From Candidula unifasciata (taxonomy: Eukaryota; Mollusca; Gastropoda; Stylommatophora; Geomitridae), in assembly GCA_905116865.2 (NCBI GenBank), contig CAJHNH020007013.1, positions 334,954 to 398,953 on the forward strand: a stretch of DNA of 64,000 bases. The letters run 5' to 3'. Shown piece after piece: positions 35,375 to 48,012 of this stretch (position 1 is the stretch's first letter; every line of letters begins with the position of its first letter). Below the pieces are notes generated by a model, which was given only the letters and a program-made list of their open reading frames with translations, was not told the origin of the DNA and made no database searches. A program made the position numbers and the translations under genes.

Positions 35375-35821
35375 ATGCCTAAATTTGATCCCACGACAAA
35401 GAAAGGCTTGGTGCGTGTTCTACCCGCTCAAATCGATCCACTTGCAGGGTTAGCGCTTAGAGAAACTAACCCCGAACCCACTGAAAAAAGAGCTCGCCAT
35501 CCTCCTATTTTGAAATCTAAAAATCCGGTTCCGACACCTGAATATGAAATTCCGGAACCTGAATATGACGACGAAGAGATTGATCCTTTTGCGAAAGCCC
35601 GCTCGTCCATGCAGAGGGAGGGCGCAATCGGTGATGCTGATTACGGTCGGAGGGTGGCTGGGCAGCGGGACCCCTGGCTCTTTTCTGGGGGCAGCAATGT
35701 GCGCCTACTGAATTCAAGCAATTTTTACGATTCTGTTGTTCGTATGGAGAAAGCTTTGGTCATGTTCTACAACCCATCCAGTCCGGAGGACAGCATTTGG
35801 GCTAGAAGAGAATTCTCTGAG
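35375..35821 (+). CDS. Gene C exon (coding 1): PDI-like thioredoxin-fold protein with disordered N-terminus
   Basis: The exon begins at 35347 after TTTCAG. An in-frame TAA lies upstream in the same exon, so the ATG at 35375 is the true start. It encodes residues 1-149 and ends GAG|GTATTA, phase 0. With exon 2 the product is 225 residues. Residues 1-100 are charged and proline-rich with no predicted fold (MPKFDPTTKKGLVRVLP ... PTPEYEIPEPEYDDEE). NVRLLNSSNFYDSVVRMEKA (108-127) then LVMFYNP starts the thioredoxin fold. The active-site positions read SSPEDS, one residue longer than WCGHC and lacking cysteine. No signal peptide. The paralogue is gene D, with the same MPKxDPxTKKGxVRVLP start. Confidence 0.87.
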
Positions 35822-36109
35822 GTATTATCTCAGCCTATTCATTCATGCATGAATTCATTCATTCGTCCATTCATTCATTCATTCGCCACCACTATCATCA
35901 TCGTCATGGTCGTCATCTTTGTCGTAGTTACTGATGTCATTGATTTACTAATCTTCACCACCACCACCACCACCACATTACCACAACAACAACAACCACA
36001 ACGATCATCACTACAACAATCGATACTGTATTATGTGCAGCTAGAAATTATGTATGTATATAAAATGTCTAGCTGCACATAATACAGTCACAGACCAGTA
36101 ACATCTGAC

Positions 36110-36575
36110 ACACAGATTAGACTCATGGTGTCCTAAAAGGTGACCAACAGATAAGAGTCCCTGATTCATAACAGGGAATACACAGATTAGAGTCATAGAT
36201 TCCCAACAGGGAACACACAGATTAGAGTCATAGATTCCTAACAGGGGACCAACAGATAAGAGTCACTGATTCATAACAGGGAATACACAGATTAGAGTCA
36301 TAGATTCCTAACAGGGAACACACAGATTAGAGTCATAGATTCCTAACAGGGAACACACAGATTAGAGTCATAGATTCCTAACAGGGAACACACAGATTAG
36401 AGTCATAGATTCCTAACAGGGGACACACAGATTAGAGTCACGGATCCCTAACAGGGGACATACAGACTAGAGTCATAGATTCCTAACAGGGAACACAGAT
36501 TAGAGTCATAGATTCCTAACAGGGAAAACACAGATTAGAGTCATAGATTCCTAACAGGGGACACACAGATTAGAT
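36110..36575. repeat. 35-bp minisatellite, about 13 copies
   Basis: Unit CACACAGATTAGAGTCATAG then ATTCCTAACAGGGAA, with indel variants. Confidence 0.9.
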
Positions 36576-36829
36576 AAACGGATATATATATGTAATATAA
36601 AAGTCATGCTCATGTTATGTCTTTCTGTCAGAGAGACCGTGACGAGAGCGACGTTCTGCAAAGGACCTGCTACATGATGATGAAGATGCTATGTCAATAT
36701 TCAATATATGCCACATAATACATGCAGCCGGTTTCTCCGTTTTTTTTTTTTTGGGGGGGGGGGGGGGGGTGGCATCTGCTCTTATGTTGTATGTGTTGTT
36801 TGGACACCAACATGATTTTTTTAATGTAG

Positions 36830-37600
36830 CAGGTCCTGTGCAGAACGTTGCTCTCACAACGTTGGACATGAGAGAAACTCAGTCACTCGCCAGCCTTTCA
36901 ACCTCATGTACTTGCATACTCAAGGAGTCATTTATATCATGTGCCCATCTTCGTGTTGGTTGGCCCCTGCCCCTCCTTCCTGGTACCATGACTTCTGCTA
37001 TTATCTTTTTTTCCAATCTGTCGTGGCGCTTAATATGATAAAAAAAAAAATATTTTAGCTTCGGAGATAGAATGCTGTTTATATGACAATGTGCCTTGAT
37101 GTTCAGATCTTTCAAGACGTCAGTATTTCTCCTCTTCTTTGACCAAGAGATTCCGAGAATCTTTCTATAACATTTCAGCTCAAAAGCCCCTTTTCTCTTT
37201 GTTACAGACTGGGAGATAGTTCACCACTCACATCCGTATCTTGCTACAGGCAAGATGCATGCTCTCAAAATTATAACTTTGATCTCCTTGCTTCACCAAA
37301 GTCTTTTAAGGCTGTTTGATCTTTGCATTGTTACGCCATCCTCCTTGTAACTTCAGTCAAAAAGTCTCCATTGCTATTTATTATAGAGCCTAGATATTCA
37401 AAGTTTTTGACATTTTCACTTTCTTCATCATTTGTTGATATTTTTTGGTGGCAGCCTGTTTTTACCAATCTGTAGCCTCTATAATGATAGAGAGGCCTAT
37501 TGGTCATATACTGGATGTTTGTACATCTGTCTGCACTTTTGTATTTCCTGAATGGTAACTGCGGTTGATTCCTTCAGGTCATGAGTTGTGTGTACGTTTT
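36830..37600 (-). mobile_element. RTE-like LINE 3' end
   Basis: Minus-strand translation gives YHIKRHDRLEKKIIAEVMVP then GRRGRGQPTRRWAHDINDSL, the same tail as at 3.72-4.0 kb. Upstream is decayed thumb sequence. A short piece of the same 3' end (CGAGAGCGACGTTCTGCAAA, about 36644) lies just to the left in opposite orientation. Confidence 0.75.
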
Positions 37601-38053
37601 TTTTTTTTGTAATTATTTCTTTGGTAAGAAACTTATCCTCAGATGATTAGGATTAACTCTTTTCAGGGACTTTTTCTGGTCGTTGTTGGGGAGTGGAAGG
37701 GGGCTTCTGTCGAAGTCGAAGTGCACCTGTCTGAGAGGCAAGGAACCAGCAGTCTGTACACAAATAAGCAAGATCTGTAAACCAGATGCACACGCAAAAC
37801 TCAGGTCATGGAAAAAAAAGCCTAAATCCGAAAAAAGACGAACGACTAGGCCTTTGCGCCAGAGTTTACAAAAGGTGAACGCAAACAACAACAGCAACAA
37901 CAGTATTGTTGTGTGCCGGTGCGGATAATCTTTTTACTCTAACGTAAGAGAGTACACACGTGTACACAGTACAGGTACATTTACACACCAGGCATGTGCG
38001 AACTAAATTTGCAACGTTTGGTTTTATTAAACTGTTGTGTATTGTTTTGACAG

Positions 38054-38284
38054 GCTGCAAACAAACCAGGGCCCCCAAACCAAGTCTTCGCTAGCGTCGA
38101 CTGCTCCACCAACAGAGACCTCTGCTGCCGGGAACAAGCCACCAGGAATCTCCCCATCTTCAGACTCTACTCCAACGGCTACCAAGTGAGCACTAGCCAG
38201 CACTCCTATGACCTTACCGCTAACCAGATGGTCACACTAGTCCGGATGGCGCCTGTACTCAACCAGCCACGGTCAAAAGTCTGA
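38054..38284 (+). CDS. Gene C exon (coding 2)
   Basis: Residues 150-225, then TGA. AANKPG continues the helix. VDC-x6-C (C166, C173) is immediately followed by another cysteine (LCCRE), a feature shared with gene D. RNLPIFRLYSNGY (180-192) carries the cis-proline (P183), strand and turn. The end, MAPVLNQPRSKV, is nearly identical to gene D's. A polyadenylation hexamer AATAAA is at 38389-38394. Confidence 0.87.
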   Translation, partial: AANKPGPPNQVFASVDCSTNRDLCCREQATRNLPIFRLYSNGYQVSTSQHSYDLTANQMVTLVRMAPVLNQPRSKV

Positions 38285-38399
38285 CGTGTACAAGCAGACA
38301 CGATGATTCATAGTGCCACGACTGTAATTTGACAATGGCATCTGAATATAAAAACCACAAATGACATCAATTCAGGATCAAGTTCAGAATAAAAGAAAA

Positions 38400-39145
38400 C
38401 AACTAGATAATCACTCTAGAATATCAATGAGTTGTCTAGTGCTAACAGAAACGAATGGCACTCTAGTTCCTGAAGGCAAGATAGAATACGCAAACAAGAA
38501 GACAACAAACATATCTATAAAACAAGATCCTAGAATGGTATTCAAAATATAGGGTGATATAGTCATTATGAATTACTTTGTTTATGTTTAAAAAGTAAAA
38601 GCCTCAGACACATACAGATGGTTTCTGGTAGCGTTGACCTCAAAAGAAGTCTTGTGACTTATCTGAAGTGGTTCCAAGGAAGACTTGAGACCCTAATCTT
38701 CAGAGTCACTTGGTAGACTTTCAACTACAGCTTTATCTTGTAAAAAGACTGAACAGCTTACACAGTAGCCCAGAAGAAAATCGTCATCCCCAGGACAAGA
38801 AGTTATCAGTTCAGCAATCAGCATGCATCAAAGTTGTCTGCCGTGAACATCCACAGCACTGACCTTCTACTTGTAGCGCAGGCAAACCTGCCCCCCAGTG
38901 AACTTCGTCCTGTTTGCTAACACCATACCATGCTGATGTTCCAAGCCCAGCTTCTGCTGACACCACTGTTGGGACGAACTCTAAAAGTAATCTGTTAAAT
39001 TCCTTCTCCACGAAATATTATATTAAATACCCAGTATTCTTAATCCTCCAGCTGATTCTTTGTTGTTTGTGATATTGCAAACAAAGATATGTTCTTGTGT
39101 GAAATTTCTGAAAGAACCTACACAGTATACCAATTAGGAATTGTT
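38400..39145. other. Intergenic, no gene recognised
   Basis: Unique AT-rich sequence after gene C; no family recognised. Confidence 0.4.
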
Positions 39146-39149
39146 CACA

Positions 39150-39260
39150 AATTGTTAAATATTGAATTGGGAATCGACATCACAGTTTTCAGGATACCCC
39201 ATAAGCGCCCCGTCTCCATTTTCAGCAGTAAACGAAGAGCTGCTCTATCACAAAATGCAA
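39150..39260 (-). repeat. Dispersed LINE C-terminal module, partial
   Basis: GAATTGGGAATCGACATCAC ... CCCATAAGCGCCCCGTCTCC ... TTTTCAGCAG. Confidence 0.55.
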
Positions 39261-40144
39261 TGTCCTAGCTAACACCTGAACTCACAACAGATCCTAAAGT
39301 ATCAATGTCAATGTCCTTAGAGACTGCCCCGTAGTGGTCAGCTCAGGTAAGGGTTCATTACATTGCAGCAGACAGATAAAGGCAACTTTCTCAATGGACG
39401 TCCCCCCCTCCCCAATAAATGAAGACATAAAGAGTAGTATTGATTACTTTAACTGTTGTTGTATAGGGAGCGTTGCCGCTTATGGGAAATGTAGCGCTAA
39501 ATGATGATAATGAATAATCTAAATAGACATTGCCACCAAGTGCCTCACAAGAGTCCACTCATCACCTTGATATGAATGTTAATTCTAGTGGTTACCTGTC
39601 CACATTTTAAATGTGGGGGGGGGGGGGGGTGTGGTAAAGGCAGAGGTCAAGAAATATATCAGCCTCCGATTCAAAAGCGGCCCCAAGACATCCAGGTTCT
39701 GTCATGAACTACCTGATCATATCATGGAGAAGCAATGCCAACAGGACATTTGACCGCAAGAAATTCATGTTCCCTTACTTTCACCTCTCACATAATACAT
39801 CACCCAGATGTATGCACTCAACGGCAGTAACTGGCATTTACAGCGATGAAAAGGGGATTAACTGAAATTTCGGAGAAATTTGACTAAAAAGCTCAACAAA
39901 ATTGGAAAGAGGAAAACCTTCACAAAACAACACAACGTAACGTTTCGGCGGGGCAGCCTTTTTCAAACATAAGTGAACTACACAATTGAGGAATGGAGAG
40001 TAGGTAGATTTCTAAGGGGTGACGTGAGCGACGTTTAAAAAAAAATGTTGATGCGGAATAAATGAAATAAAATTAAATAAACGATGGCTGAAAATATAGT
40101 CACAATACTGGTGATAATATACAGTTTCGTCCTTTTTAGGACGA

Positions 40145-40345
40145 AATTTTTTGTTATTTGAAGCCCCACTCTGGCTTTTGCCAGGGGCCGCAATATAGGC
40201 AGGCCATAAATATGGCCAAATGTCTGAACGCGGTGTCTGGGACCTCTCCACGGCGATCCTCATCCATATGGTGGCACTTTGTGTCATCGGGTGTTTATCG
40301 CTTGTGTGATGTCCTGGTGGGGTAGAAAGTCAGTCAGTCAGTCAC
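40145..40345. repeat. Dispersed repeat, inverted copy of 27.1-27.3 kb family
   Basis: TTGAAGCCCCACTCTGGCTT ... GGGACCTCTCCACGGCGATC ... CCTGGTGGGGTAGAAAGTCA then GTCAGTCAGTC. Confidence 0.6.
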
Positions 40346-40466
40346 AATACTGCAAATAAAAGAAGTGTTAATGATACATAAATGATACTGATAAGAAATA
40401 AAATAAAGTAATAATATGAAATAAAAAAAATATTTAAAAATTAAAATGTGATAAGATTAGAACTAT

Positions 40467-40717
40467 TTAGACAAAGGTATGTTGGATATTGATACCACTT
40501 GGACTAAGAACGCCAAGGTTGTGGATAAGGCGATTTTCCAAAGCGAGGCGGGTAGTATGATCGCCAGAGCAAGATTTTAATGCTGTGACAGATATGTCAT
40601 CTTTACCGCTGTGGTCAGGGCTATTAAAATGAAGAGGGATTGGTTTGAGTGTCTTCTTGTCGATATCGGAGAGGTGTTCCCGGAAACGATCAGCTAGCTT
40701 CCTGCCAGTCTCCCTGC
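40467..40717 (-). pseudogene. GIY-YIG endonuclease C-terminal fragment of a Penelope-like element
   Basis: Minus-strand frame of about 83 codons with no start codon. It reads ETGRKLADRFREHLSDIDKK ... PLHFNSPDHSGKDDISV ... ALENRLIHNLGVLSPSGINI ... HTFV and stops at 40467. The Arg/His pattern RFREH and the metal-binding Glu in LENRLI are those of GIY-YIG nucleases; the first GIY and YIG strands lie upstream and are missing. Confidence 0.75.
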
Positions 40718-41099
40718 CAGTCTTATTTTATTTTATGTCAAATTATTACTTTATTATATTTCTTATCAGTGTCATTTATGTATCATTAACACTTGTTTTT
40801 CTTTTATTCCCAGTATTGTGACTCTATTTTTTTTTAACCATCGTTTATTTTATTTTATTTCATTTATTCCGCATCAAAATGTCTTTTAAACGTCGCTCAC
40901 GCCACCCCTTAGAGATCTACCTACATACTCTCATTTCCTCATTTGTGTAGTTCACTTATGTTTGAAAAAGGCTGCCCGGCCGAATCGTTACGTTGTGTTG
41001 TTTTGTAAACGTTTTCCTCTTTCCCATTTTGTTGAACTTTTTAGTGAAATTTCTCTGGAATTCATTGTATTAGCTTGACTGCAGTCACCCCCATAGTTT

Positions 41100-41250
41100 C
41101 ACCAGGGGATTAACTGGTGTAACAGGGGATTAACTGGTGTAAGAGGGGAGTAACTGGTGTAAGAGGGGATTAACTGGTTTAACAGGGGATTAACTGGTGT
41201 AACAGGGGATTAACTGGTGTAACAGGGGATTAACTGGTGTTACAGGGAGA
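41100..41250. repeat. 20-bp minisatellite, about 7 copies
   Basis: Unit AGGGGATTAACTGGTGTAAC. Confidence 0.9.
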
Positions 41251-41583
41251 CTGCACTTAAAAAAAAAAAAATGAGTAAACAACAGGCTCATCATGGCCTT
41301 CACATTTGCTTCTAGAACCTTTCCAGAAAACTCGGTGATAGGAAAACAGTGCAGTGCAAAAAAGGCGACTTGTTGATTGCGCCACGGTGTCCTTGGCCTG
41401 GGCTTCTAGCAACGTTAAGTGATTGAACTAGAATTACAATATGACCCTGCCAACTGGCAGCAAAGACATCTCTGGGTGGTGATATGCTCTATGATAGAGC
41501 GTATTTGGGGAAGGCTCTATTGGATTAAAAACGGACAGTGCAAAAAAGAATACAGTGATTAATGGAAAGACTAATTCAGTCTT

Positions 41584-42505
<922 letters not shown>

Positions 42506-42509
42506 GATC

Positions 42510-42930
42510 GCTGACTACCATCGATGAAATTTACAGAACGTTAATGACATCTGCTCTCTCTCAGCATGCCGTAGTGCAGTACATGTCAGCTGGTTTACTA
42601 GTTAATTACCTGTCATTTCGACGTCTCCATAAGGTAGTGAGATATTCCGACAGGAAGGATACGAGTTATTAAGACTGGAATCAGAATGCGGTTCACTAGC
42701 CAGAGCTCACACTGAGTGTTGTCACAGGTAAGTTGCATGTTCTTGGCTGTTTCACCTCCAGCTGTTTGTTTAGTTCGTTTTACACCCCACTTAACAGAGA
42801 CAATGATACAGTACGTCTGGGATAATTTTAAGACGGAATATACATAAACATAATTTTGATAATAATTAATTAACTTGTGCAACGAGTCTTATGTAGAACA
42901 AAAATAACATGATGCTAAATCTGATGAGGA
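42510..42930. other. No gene recognised
   Basis: Unique AT-rich sequence between the CTAA array and the gene D promoter. Confidence 0.4.
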
Positions 42931-42939
42931 TATTGGACC

Positions 42940-43124
42940 CGTGCACACCGCGTGTTGCACATGTTTGATGCACCGCTGAAACCGGACCTGGGTCAAGAAA
43001 CTGACGTCACTATATCATAATATGGTCTTGGGATTGGACTAAGAGGCCGGATAACGGCCTTTCTCTGGAGTTTCTCAGCTTAATCTCTCCAGCAGCAACA
43101 TCCACAGACAGCTTCAGAGACAAG
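42940..43124 (+). promoter_or_regulatory. Gene D promoter and noncoding first exon
   Basis: TGACGTCA (43002-43009), then a TATA-like TATATCATAATA (43011), then the leader hairpin AGGCCG-GATAA-CGGCCT (43044-43060). The noncoding exon ends AGACAAG|GTGAGA at 43124. It aligns with the gene C module at matching spacing (CRE to donor 123 versus 125 bp). An in-frame TAA in this exon, with no ATG after it, confirms that translation starts in the next exon. Confidence 0.7.
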
Positions 43125-44094
43125 GTGAGATCCTCAGCGAGTACAAATCAAAGTCAATGTTGTCATTTTCCCCACTGCTGTTGCAGATTCATGAATTGTG
43201 GCCGGAACACAAACTGTATTATATTTATTATTATAATCAGCTGTCATTTCCGCTTTTTGTCCTCACTCTTTTACAGGGCTGTAGCCCAGTGTGGTGGTTT
43301 TTCTGTACTTGTATGATGCTTCACAAGTAGTCAGAGGCGTGATTCGGTCATCTTCTCGCATGAGTAGGCCATATTGTGTGTCCATCTCTTCGTTGCTTCT
43401 TCAGGTTTTTTCTGTCTCTTTGTCTCCCAAACCATTGGATTTCCACGTAGCCAACCTAAACGTTTCTTCAGTCTATTCATCATGTCACAATGCCGGTCTG
43501 GAAGGAGAAAAAGGTTGCATCTGCCTTTTCATTCAATTGTGTGTCGCAGAGAATAATAACACCACTGCCGGCTTTCTCGGCCCGTCGCAAACTGGGGTCA
43601 GACACAACTAGGGCCTGGTGGCTGACCCTTTCCTTTCAGGCAAGCCCGCGCACCTTTAGCCTGAAGCCGTCACTGCTTCAGTTTTCTGGCGTGTACCCCG
43701 AGGAGGTGGGGGTGATCTGAATGCTCTACTAGTTGTTGGCATGTTTTTCGCCGACGACATTTACTTTCCAGGAGATTAGTGATCCCGTTCAGGTGGCACT
43801 AACATAAGGGCCTCAGTCAATTAAAAAGCACTGCTTGCAAGAGGACTGGAACCTGTGACCACTGAGTCGGCAAACAAGGAGGTTTACCATGAGACTGACC
43901 AGCTCATGCCGTAACAGAAGTCAGCGCAGGGCTTGGCGTCAGTTGGTTGGGAGCGTGTTCTCTCTTGGTGAAGAGACAGCCGGACATATGTCAGTTTCTG
44001 AATAAAGTGGAATGCACCCAGTGTGTGGAAACCTTAGCTGAGAAATTCCGCGATGCTGTACGTCGGTGTGGGGTTACTAAAGTCATTCTGCTGA

Positions 44095-44190
44095 CTCTGT
44101 GCCAAATGTCGGCTATGTAGCTAAGTCGATGCGAACGCTTCGTAATGCCGGGGTGCTGGGTTCGACCCCAACTGAAGGCCATACACCTGG
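44095..44190 (+). repeat. tRNA-like SINE fragment
   Basis: TATGTAGCTAAGTCGATGCG resembles an A-box region and GGGTTCGACCCC is B-box-like at tRNA spacing; the flanks do not form a full cloverleaf. Confidence 0.45.
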
Positions 44191-44804
44191 CGCTGGTCTC
44201 GACAGTGGTATCGGGGGGGGGGGAGGGAGGGGTGTGTGGACGGCCGTCCAGGAAGCAATGGCAAAATACTGGACGTATATTTGCATAGAGAAACCACACA
44301 ACAGCCAGGGGCTGCTAGGGTTAGTTCTGCAACGTCCTGTAAAGGATACGCAACTAATCTTGTACCTCTGCCAAATACTCTTTATGCTTTTAGTCAGTTA
44401 TTGTCTGAGTGTTAGTTAGAGAAATTTAGCTTCTTCTGACTCACACACATTCAGATTGCCATTTGTATTGTTTGTGTAACCTTTCCTATACGTTATGCCC
44501 TTTCTGATAAATTGTAACCTGAAATGTTCTGTTTGTTTCCAGATGTGTTCGGCTTGCAATGATAATTCTAACCTGACCGACTCTCAGAACCTGGCACAGC
44601 TGTCTAGACAGATCTGACCAATGAAGATTAGGAAACTTTGTTGATTAGACCTTACATCAGGTAAAGTGTCCATTATTGATGCACGTTTTGTAAATTTCGG
44701 TCCTGGCAAAACTTTACCTCACCACCCTTTAAGTCAATGTATAGGTACTCCTACTCTATCATAATAATAGAGATACGCATGTCTCCGTTTGCCTTTTGAC
44801 CTAA

Positions 44805-45320
44805 GATTCTGTGTTCGCGGTCGGATTGAGCTGACCAGTTGATGAGTGCATGTTTTCGGAGATTCCCGAAAGACAGTACATGGAACTACATTCGAAAGTC
44901 TTGGGTTCAAAATCGCACTGGATAGCTTTAAAATATAAATAGCTTGACCCCTCAGGTACAGCCAGCCACAAAAGGGTACGAAAGAACGTCATGAGTCTGG
45001 CATAGAGGAGAAACACACCGAGAAACACACAAGGGCGCTTAACATTAACTATACGCTGTCAACTCAACAACATAGTCCCATAATACCTCATGCAGTCAGA
45101 CCACCAGTTTAGCTTTGACAGATTTGTAATCGCTTAACCTTTGTCCGTCGGAAGCCACCGTGTTGTAGCTACCAGAAGCTGGTAAGAGGATCCTAAAGTC
45201 ATTGGTACAGTAGAGACAGAGCCGTATTTTTAACATATGACCTTAGCTCTCAGGCGTCCACTGCCAACTGGTCTGTGAAATATAGATCTAGCCCTGTATG
45301 TTTGATACGCCAAAAGTCGT
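44805..45320 (+). repeat. tRNA-derived SINE copy, decayed
   Basis: A B-box-like GGGTTCAAAATCGCACTGG (about 44907) and the family body CTGGTCTGTGAAATATAGAT then CTAGCCCTGTATG at 45268-45300. Confidence 0.5.
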
Positions 45321-45779
45321 GGGAATGGGCCCTTTAATTATATTTACCTTGGAAAGGATTAAAGCAACTTTATTACTACATGGTCTAGGTCAGTCTAGCC
45401 ATTCAACTTCTCTATCCAGTTCTTTCTTGGTCTGCCTCCTCTCCTCTTCATCTCTATCATGCCCGGAAGTATGTGTTTATAGAGGTTGGTATACATTATG
45501 TATATATTTGTACATGCAACTACGACTGCATTTTCAGTCTTTTGAATTTTGTTAAAATAGGTTCATGATCTGTAGTTTGCTGGGTGATGGTGCGTTAAAC
45601 GTTTCATTTGTGATGTAGTCTCCATATTATACAATCAAAATGCTTTCAAAAAGATCCGATTTCCAATGTTTATATTTTAATTTCAAGCTCGATTATGTAG
45701 GTCCATGTTTGACAGTCGTATGTAAAGCAAATAGCTAGTACTCTCAGCTCAAACCATCAACATATCAAGTATGTTTCTG

Positions 45780-46827
45780 CAACATTTAACTTTAGAGTAC
45801 CCAATGTCTGCATTGATTCTGGCTTAGACCATGATAAACACGACATTTAACTTTAGAGTACACAATGTCTGCATTGATTCTGGCTTAGACCATGATAGAC
45901 ACGACATTTAACTTTAGAGTACACAATGTCTGCATTGATTCTGGCTTAGACCATGATAAACACGACATTTAACTTTAGAGTACCTAATGTCTGCATTGAT
46001 TCTGGCTTAGACCATGATAAACACGACATTTAACTTTAGAGTACCTAATGTCTGCATTGATTCTGGCTTAGACCATGATAAACACGACATTTAACTTTAG
46101 AGTACACAATGTCTGCATTGATTCTGGCTTAGACCATGATAAACACGACACTTAACTTTAGAGTACCTAATTTCTGCATTGATTCTGGTTAAAACCATGA
46201 AAGACACGACATTTAACTTTAGAGTACCCAATGTCTGCATTCATTCTGGCTAAGACCATGATAGACACGACATTTAACTTCAGAGTACACAATGTCTGCA
46301 TTGATTCTGGCTAAGACCATGATAGACACGACATTTAACTTCAGAGTACCCAATGTCTGCATTCATTCTGGCTAAGACCATGATAGACACGACATTTAAC
46401 TTCAGAGTACACAATGTCTGCATTCATTCTGGCTAAGACCATGATAGACACGACATTTAACTTCAGAGTACCCACTGTCTGCAATGATTCTGGCTTAGAC
46501 CATGATAGACGTGACATTTAACTTTAGAGTACCCACTGTCTGCAATGATTCTTGCTAAGACCATGATAGACGTGACATTTAACTTTAGAATACCCAATGT
46601 CTGCAATGATTCTGGCTAAGACCATGATAGACGTGACATTTAACTTTAGAATACCCAATGTCTGCAATGATTCTGGCTAAGACATGATAGACGTGACATT
46701 TAACTTTAGAATACCCAATGTCTGCAATGATTCTGGCTAAGACCATGATAGACGTGACATTTAACTTTAGAATACCCAATGTCTGCAATGATTCTGTCTT
46801 AGACCATGATAGACATGACATTTAGCA
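45780..46827. repeat. 61-bp minisatellite, about 17 copies
   Basis: Unit GACATTTAACTTTAGAGTAC ... AATGTCTGCATTGATTCTGG ... ACCATGATAGACAC. Variants shift along the array (AGAGTA to AGAATA, CACGACA to CGTGACA), showing left and right subfamilies. Confidence 0.95.
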
Positions 46828-47259
46828 AGATTTTCTTAGCATGTGCAGCTGAGCTACACAAGAGTGGATCGACTTGTTGTCGCTAAATTTTTTTTCACAT
46901 GCTCTGCCGAACGGCTTGTCGCTTTCGTGAGCTAAGCAAAGTAAGGTTCATTGCTAAAGCACCACGTCCCCACAGCGCTGCATTCGCAAACCTAGAACGA
47001 ACCTAGTAATATGTTGCAGCATGAAGCACAAAACATATCACAGAAATAGGCACTCACGCCCGATTATGCACATACATTCACACACATGTTTATATGTGTC
47101 TGTGTGCAAGTCTGCGTCTGTGTTTGTTTGTGTGTGTCTGTGTGTGTATGTCTGTGTGTGTGTATGTGTGTGTGTGTGTGTAGATAAATGTGTCTAAACT
47201 TGCAGCGTTTTTTTCCCCCTTATTCTTTCAGACCCTACACTGATGAAGTAGAGGCAAAA

Positions 47260-48012
47260 ATGCCTAAAGTAGATCCATCGACAAAGAAAGGATGGGTGCG
47301 TGTTCTACCCGACCTACCTGGACATTTGAAACTCAGAGAGGTTGACCCGCAACCCACCATAAAAAGAGCTTGCACTCCTCCTACCTCCCTTCACAAGAAA
47401 AGACCATCACCTGACAGACCACACAGCGATGAAGAGTTGAATTCTCGTGTGCGCGAAATCTTGCCTGTGCATGCAGAGGAAGCCGTACCGAAGACAGGTC
47501 GCTCTTTTGCCGCCCTGAACCCTTTCCGCTTCCTACGGAAACGACATCAATCCCCTGGCATACTCAAACCAGATGAACAGATGGATTCTTATGTACCAGG
47601 GCACGTAGAGCAAACCATCACAAAAGGAGGGCACACATCCCCGGCTGACCCGAAATCTGCCCTCCACCTAAATAAAATTCAGCCATCGACGCAAGCAGCA
47701 CACCGAGATGCAGAGTTCAATTCTTATATGCGAGAACGCTTGCCCTCGCAAGGAGAGGGAGTCATCAGTTTTGCCGAGCGGCCAGAACAGCCACATGGAA
47801 GAAGTGATGGGATGGAAGCAGTTGCTAGTTACAGCGTTGTGAAGCCACTGATCGCACGGGGGGAAGAAGAGCAATACTTTGGGACCAGAAGTGTGCAGAT
47901 ACTGAACTCGGACAACTTTTATGACGAGGTTGTTCGCATGGAGAAAGCTTTCGTCATTTTTTACGATCCAAACAGTGAGAAAAATATATGGGCTGGAAGA
48001 CAGTTTGCTGAG
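47260..48012 (+). CDS. Gene D exon (coding 1): PDI-like thioredoxin-fold protein with expanded N-terminus
   Basis: ATG at 47260, 28 bp after the acceptor, as in gene C. It encodes residues 1-251, ends GAG|GTAGTT, phase 0; with exon 2 the product is 328 residues, the longest of the family. MPKVDPSTKKGWVRVLP matches gene C. Residues 54-170 contain three imperfect repeats: HSDEELNSRVREILPVHAEE (about 55), PDEQMDSYVPGHVEQ (104) and HRDAEFNSYMRERLPSQGEG (148). Gene C has one weakly similar segment. SVQILNSDNFYDEVVRMEKA (211-230) then FVIFYDP opens the thioredoxin fold. The active-site positions read NSEKN, without cysteine. No signal peptide or membrane segment; residues 1-205 look disordered. Confidence 0.87.

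Larger units (their letters stand above)
35822..38053 (+). other. Gene C intron
   Basis: Phase-0 GT-AG intron, acceptor TGTATTGTTTTGACAG ending 38053. It contains an ATTC/ACC/ACA low-complexity start, a 35-bp minisatellite (36110-36575) and an RTE-like 3' end (36640-37600). Confidence 0.75.
39845..41095 (-). mobile_element. Penelope-like element remnant with inverted terminal repeats
   Basis: Two inverted blocks, about 39850-40130 and 40736-41095, share ACGTTTCGGC-GGGCAGCCTT (or complement), TTCAAACATAAGTGAACTAC and ACGTGAGCGACGTTTAAA. Between them on the minus strand (40717-40467) is an uninterrupted GIY-YIG nuclease C-terminal half. Penelope-like elements carry a C-terminal GIY-YIG endonuclease and often terminal repeats in direct or inverted orientation, which fits. 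The RT part is absent. A second dispersed repeat (40145-40345) sits within the left side. Confidence 0.75.
43125..47231 (+). other. Gene D 5'UTR intron
   Basis: GT-AG intron, acceptor CCCTTATTCTTTCAG ending 47231. Its start, and the text near 43375-43440, align with gene C's first intron. It holds SINE-like copies (44095, 44805-45320), a 61-bp minisatellite (45780-46827) and a GT-rich tract (47095-47182). Confidence 0.65.

Noticed and set aside
38361..38552. 63-codon frame after gene C
   Set aside because: No homology recognised, no paralogue after gene D at the same place, and it overlaps the gene C polyadenylation signal.
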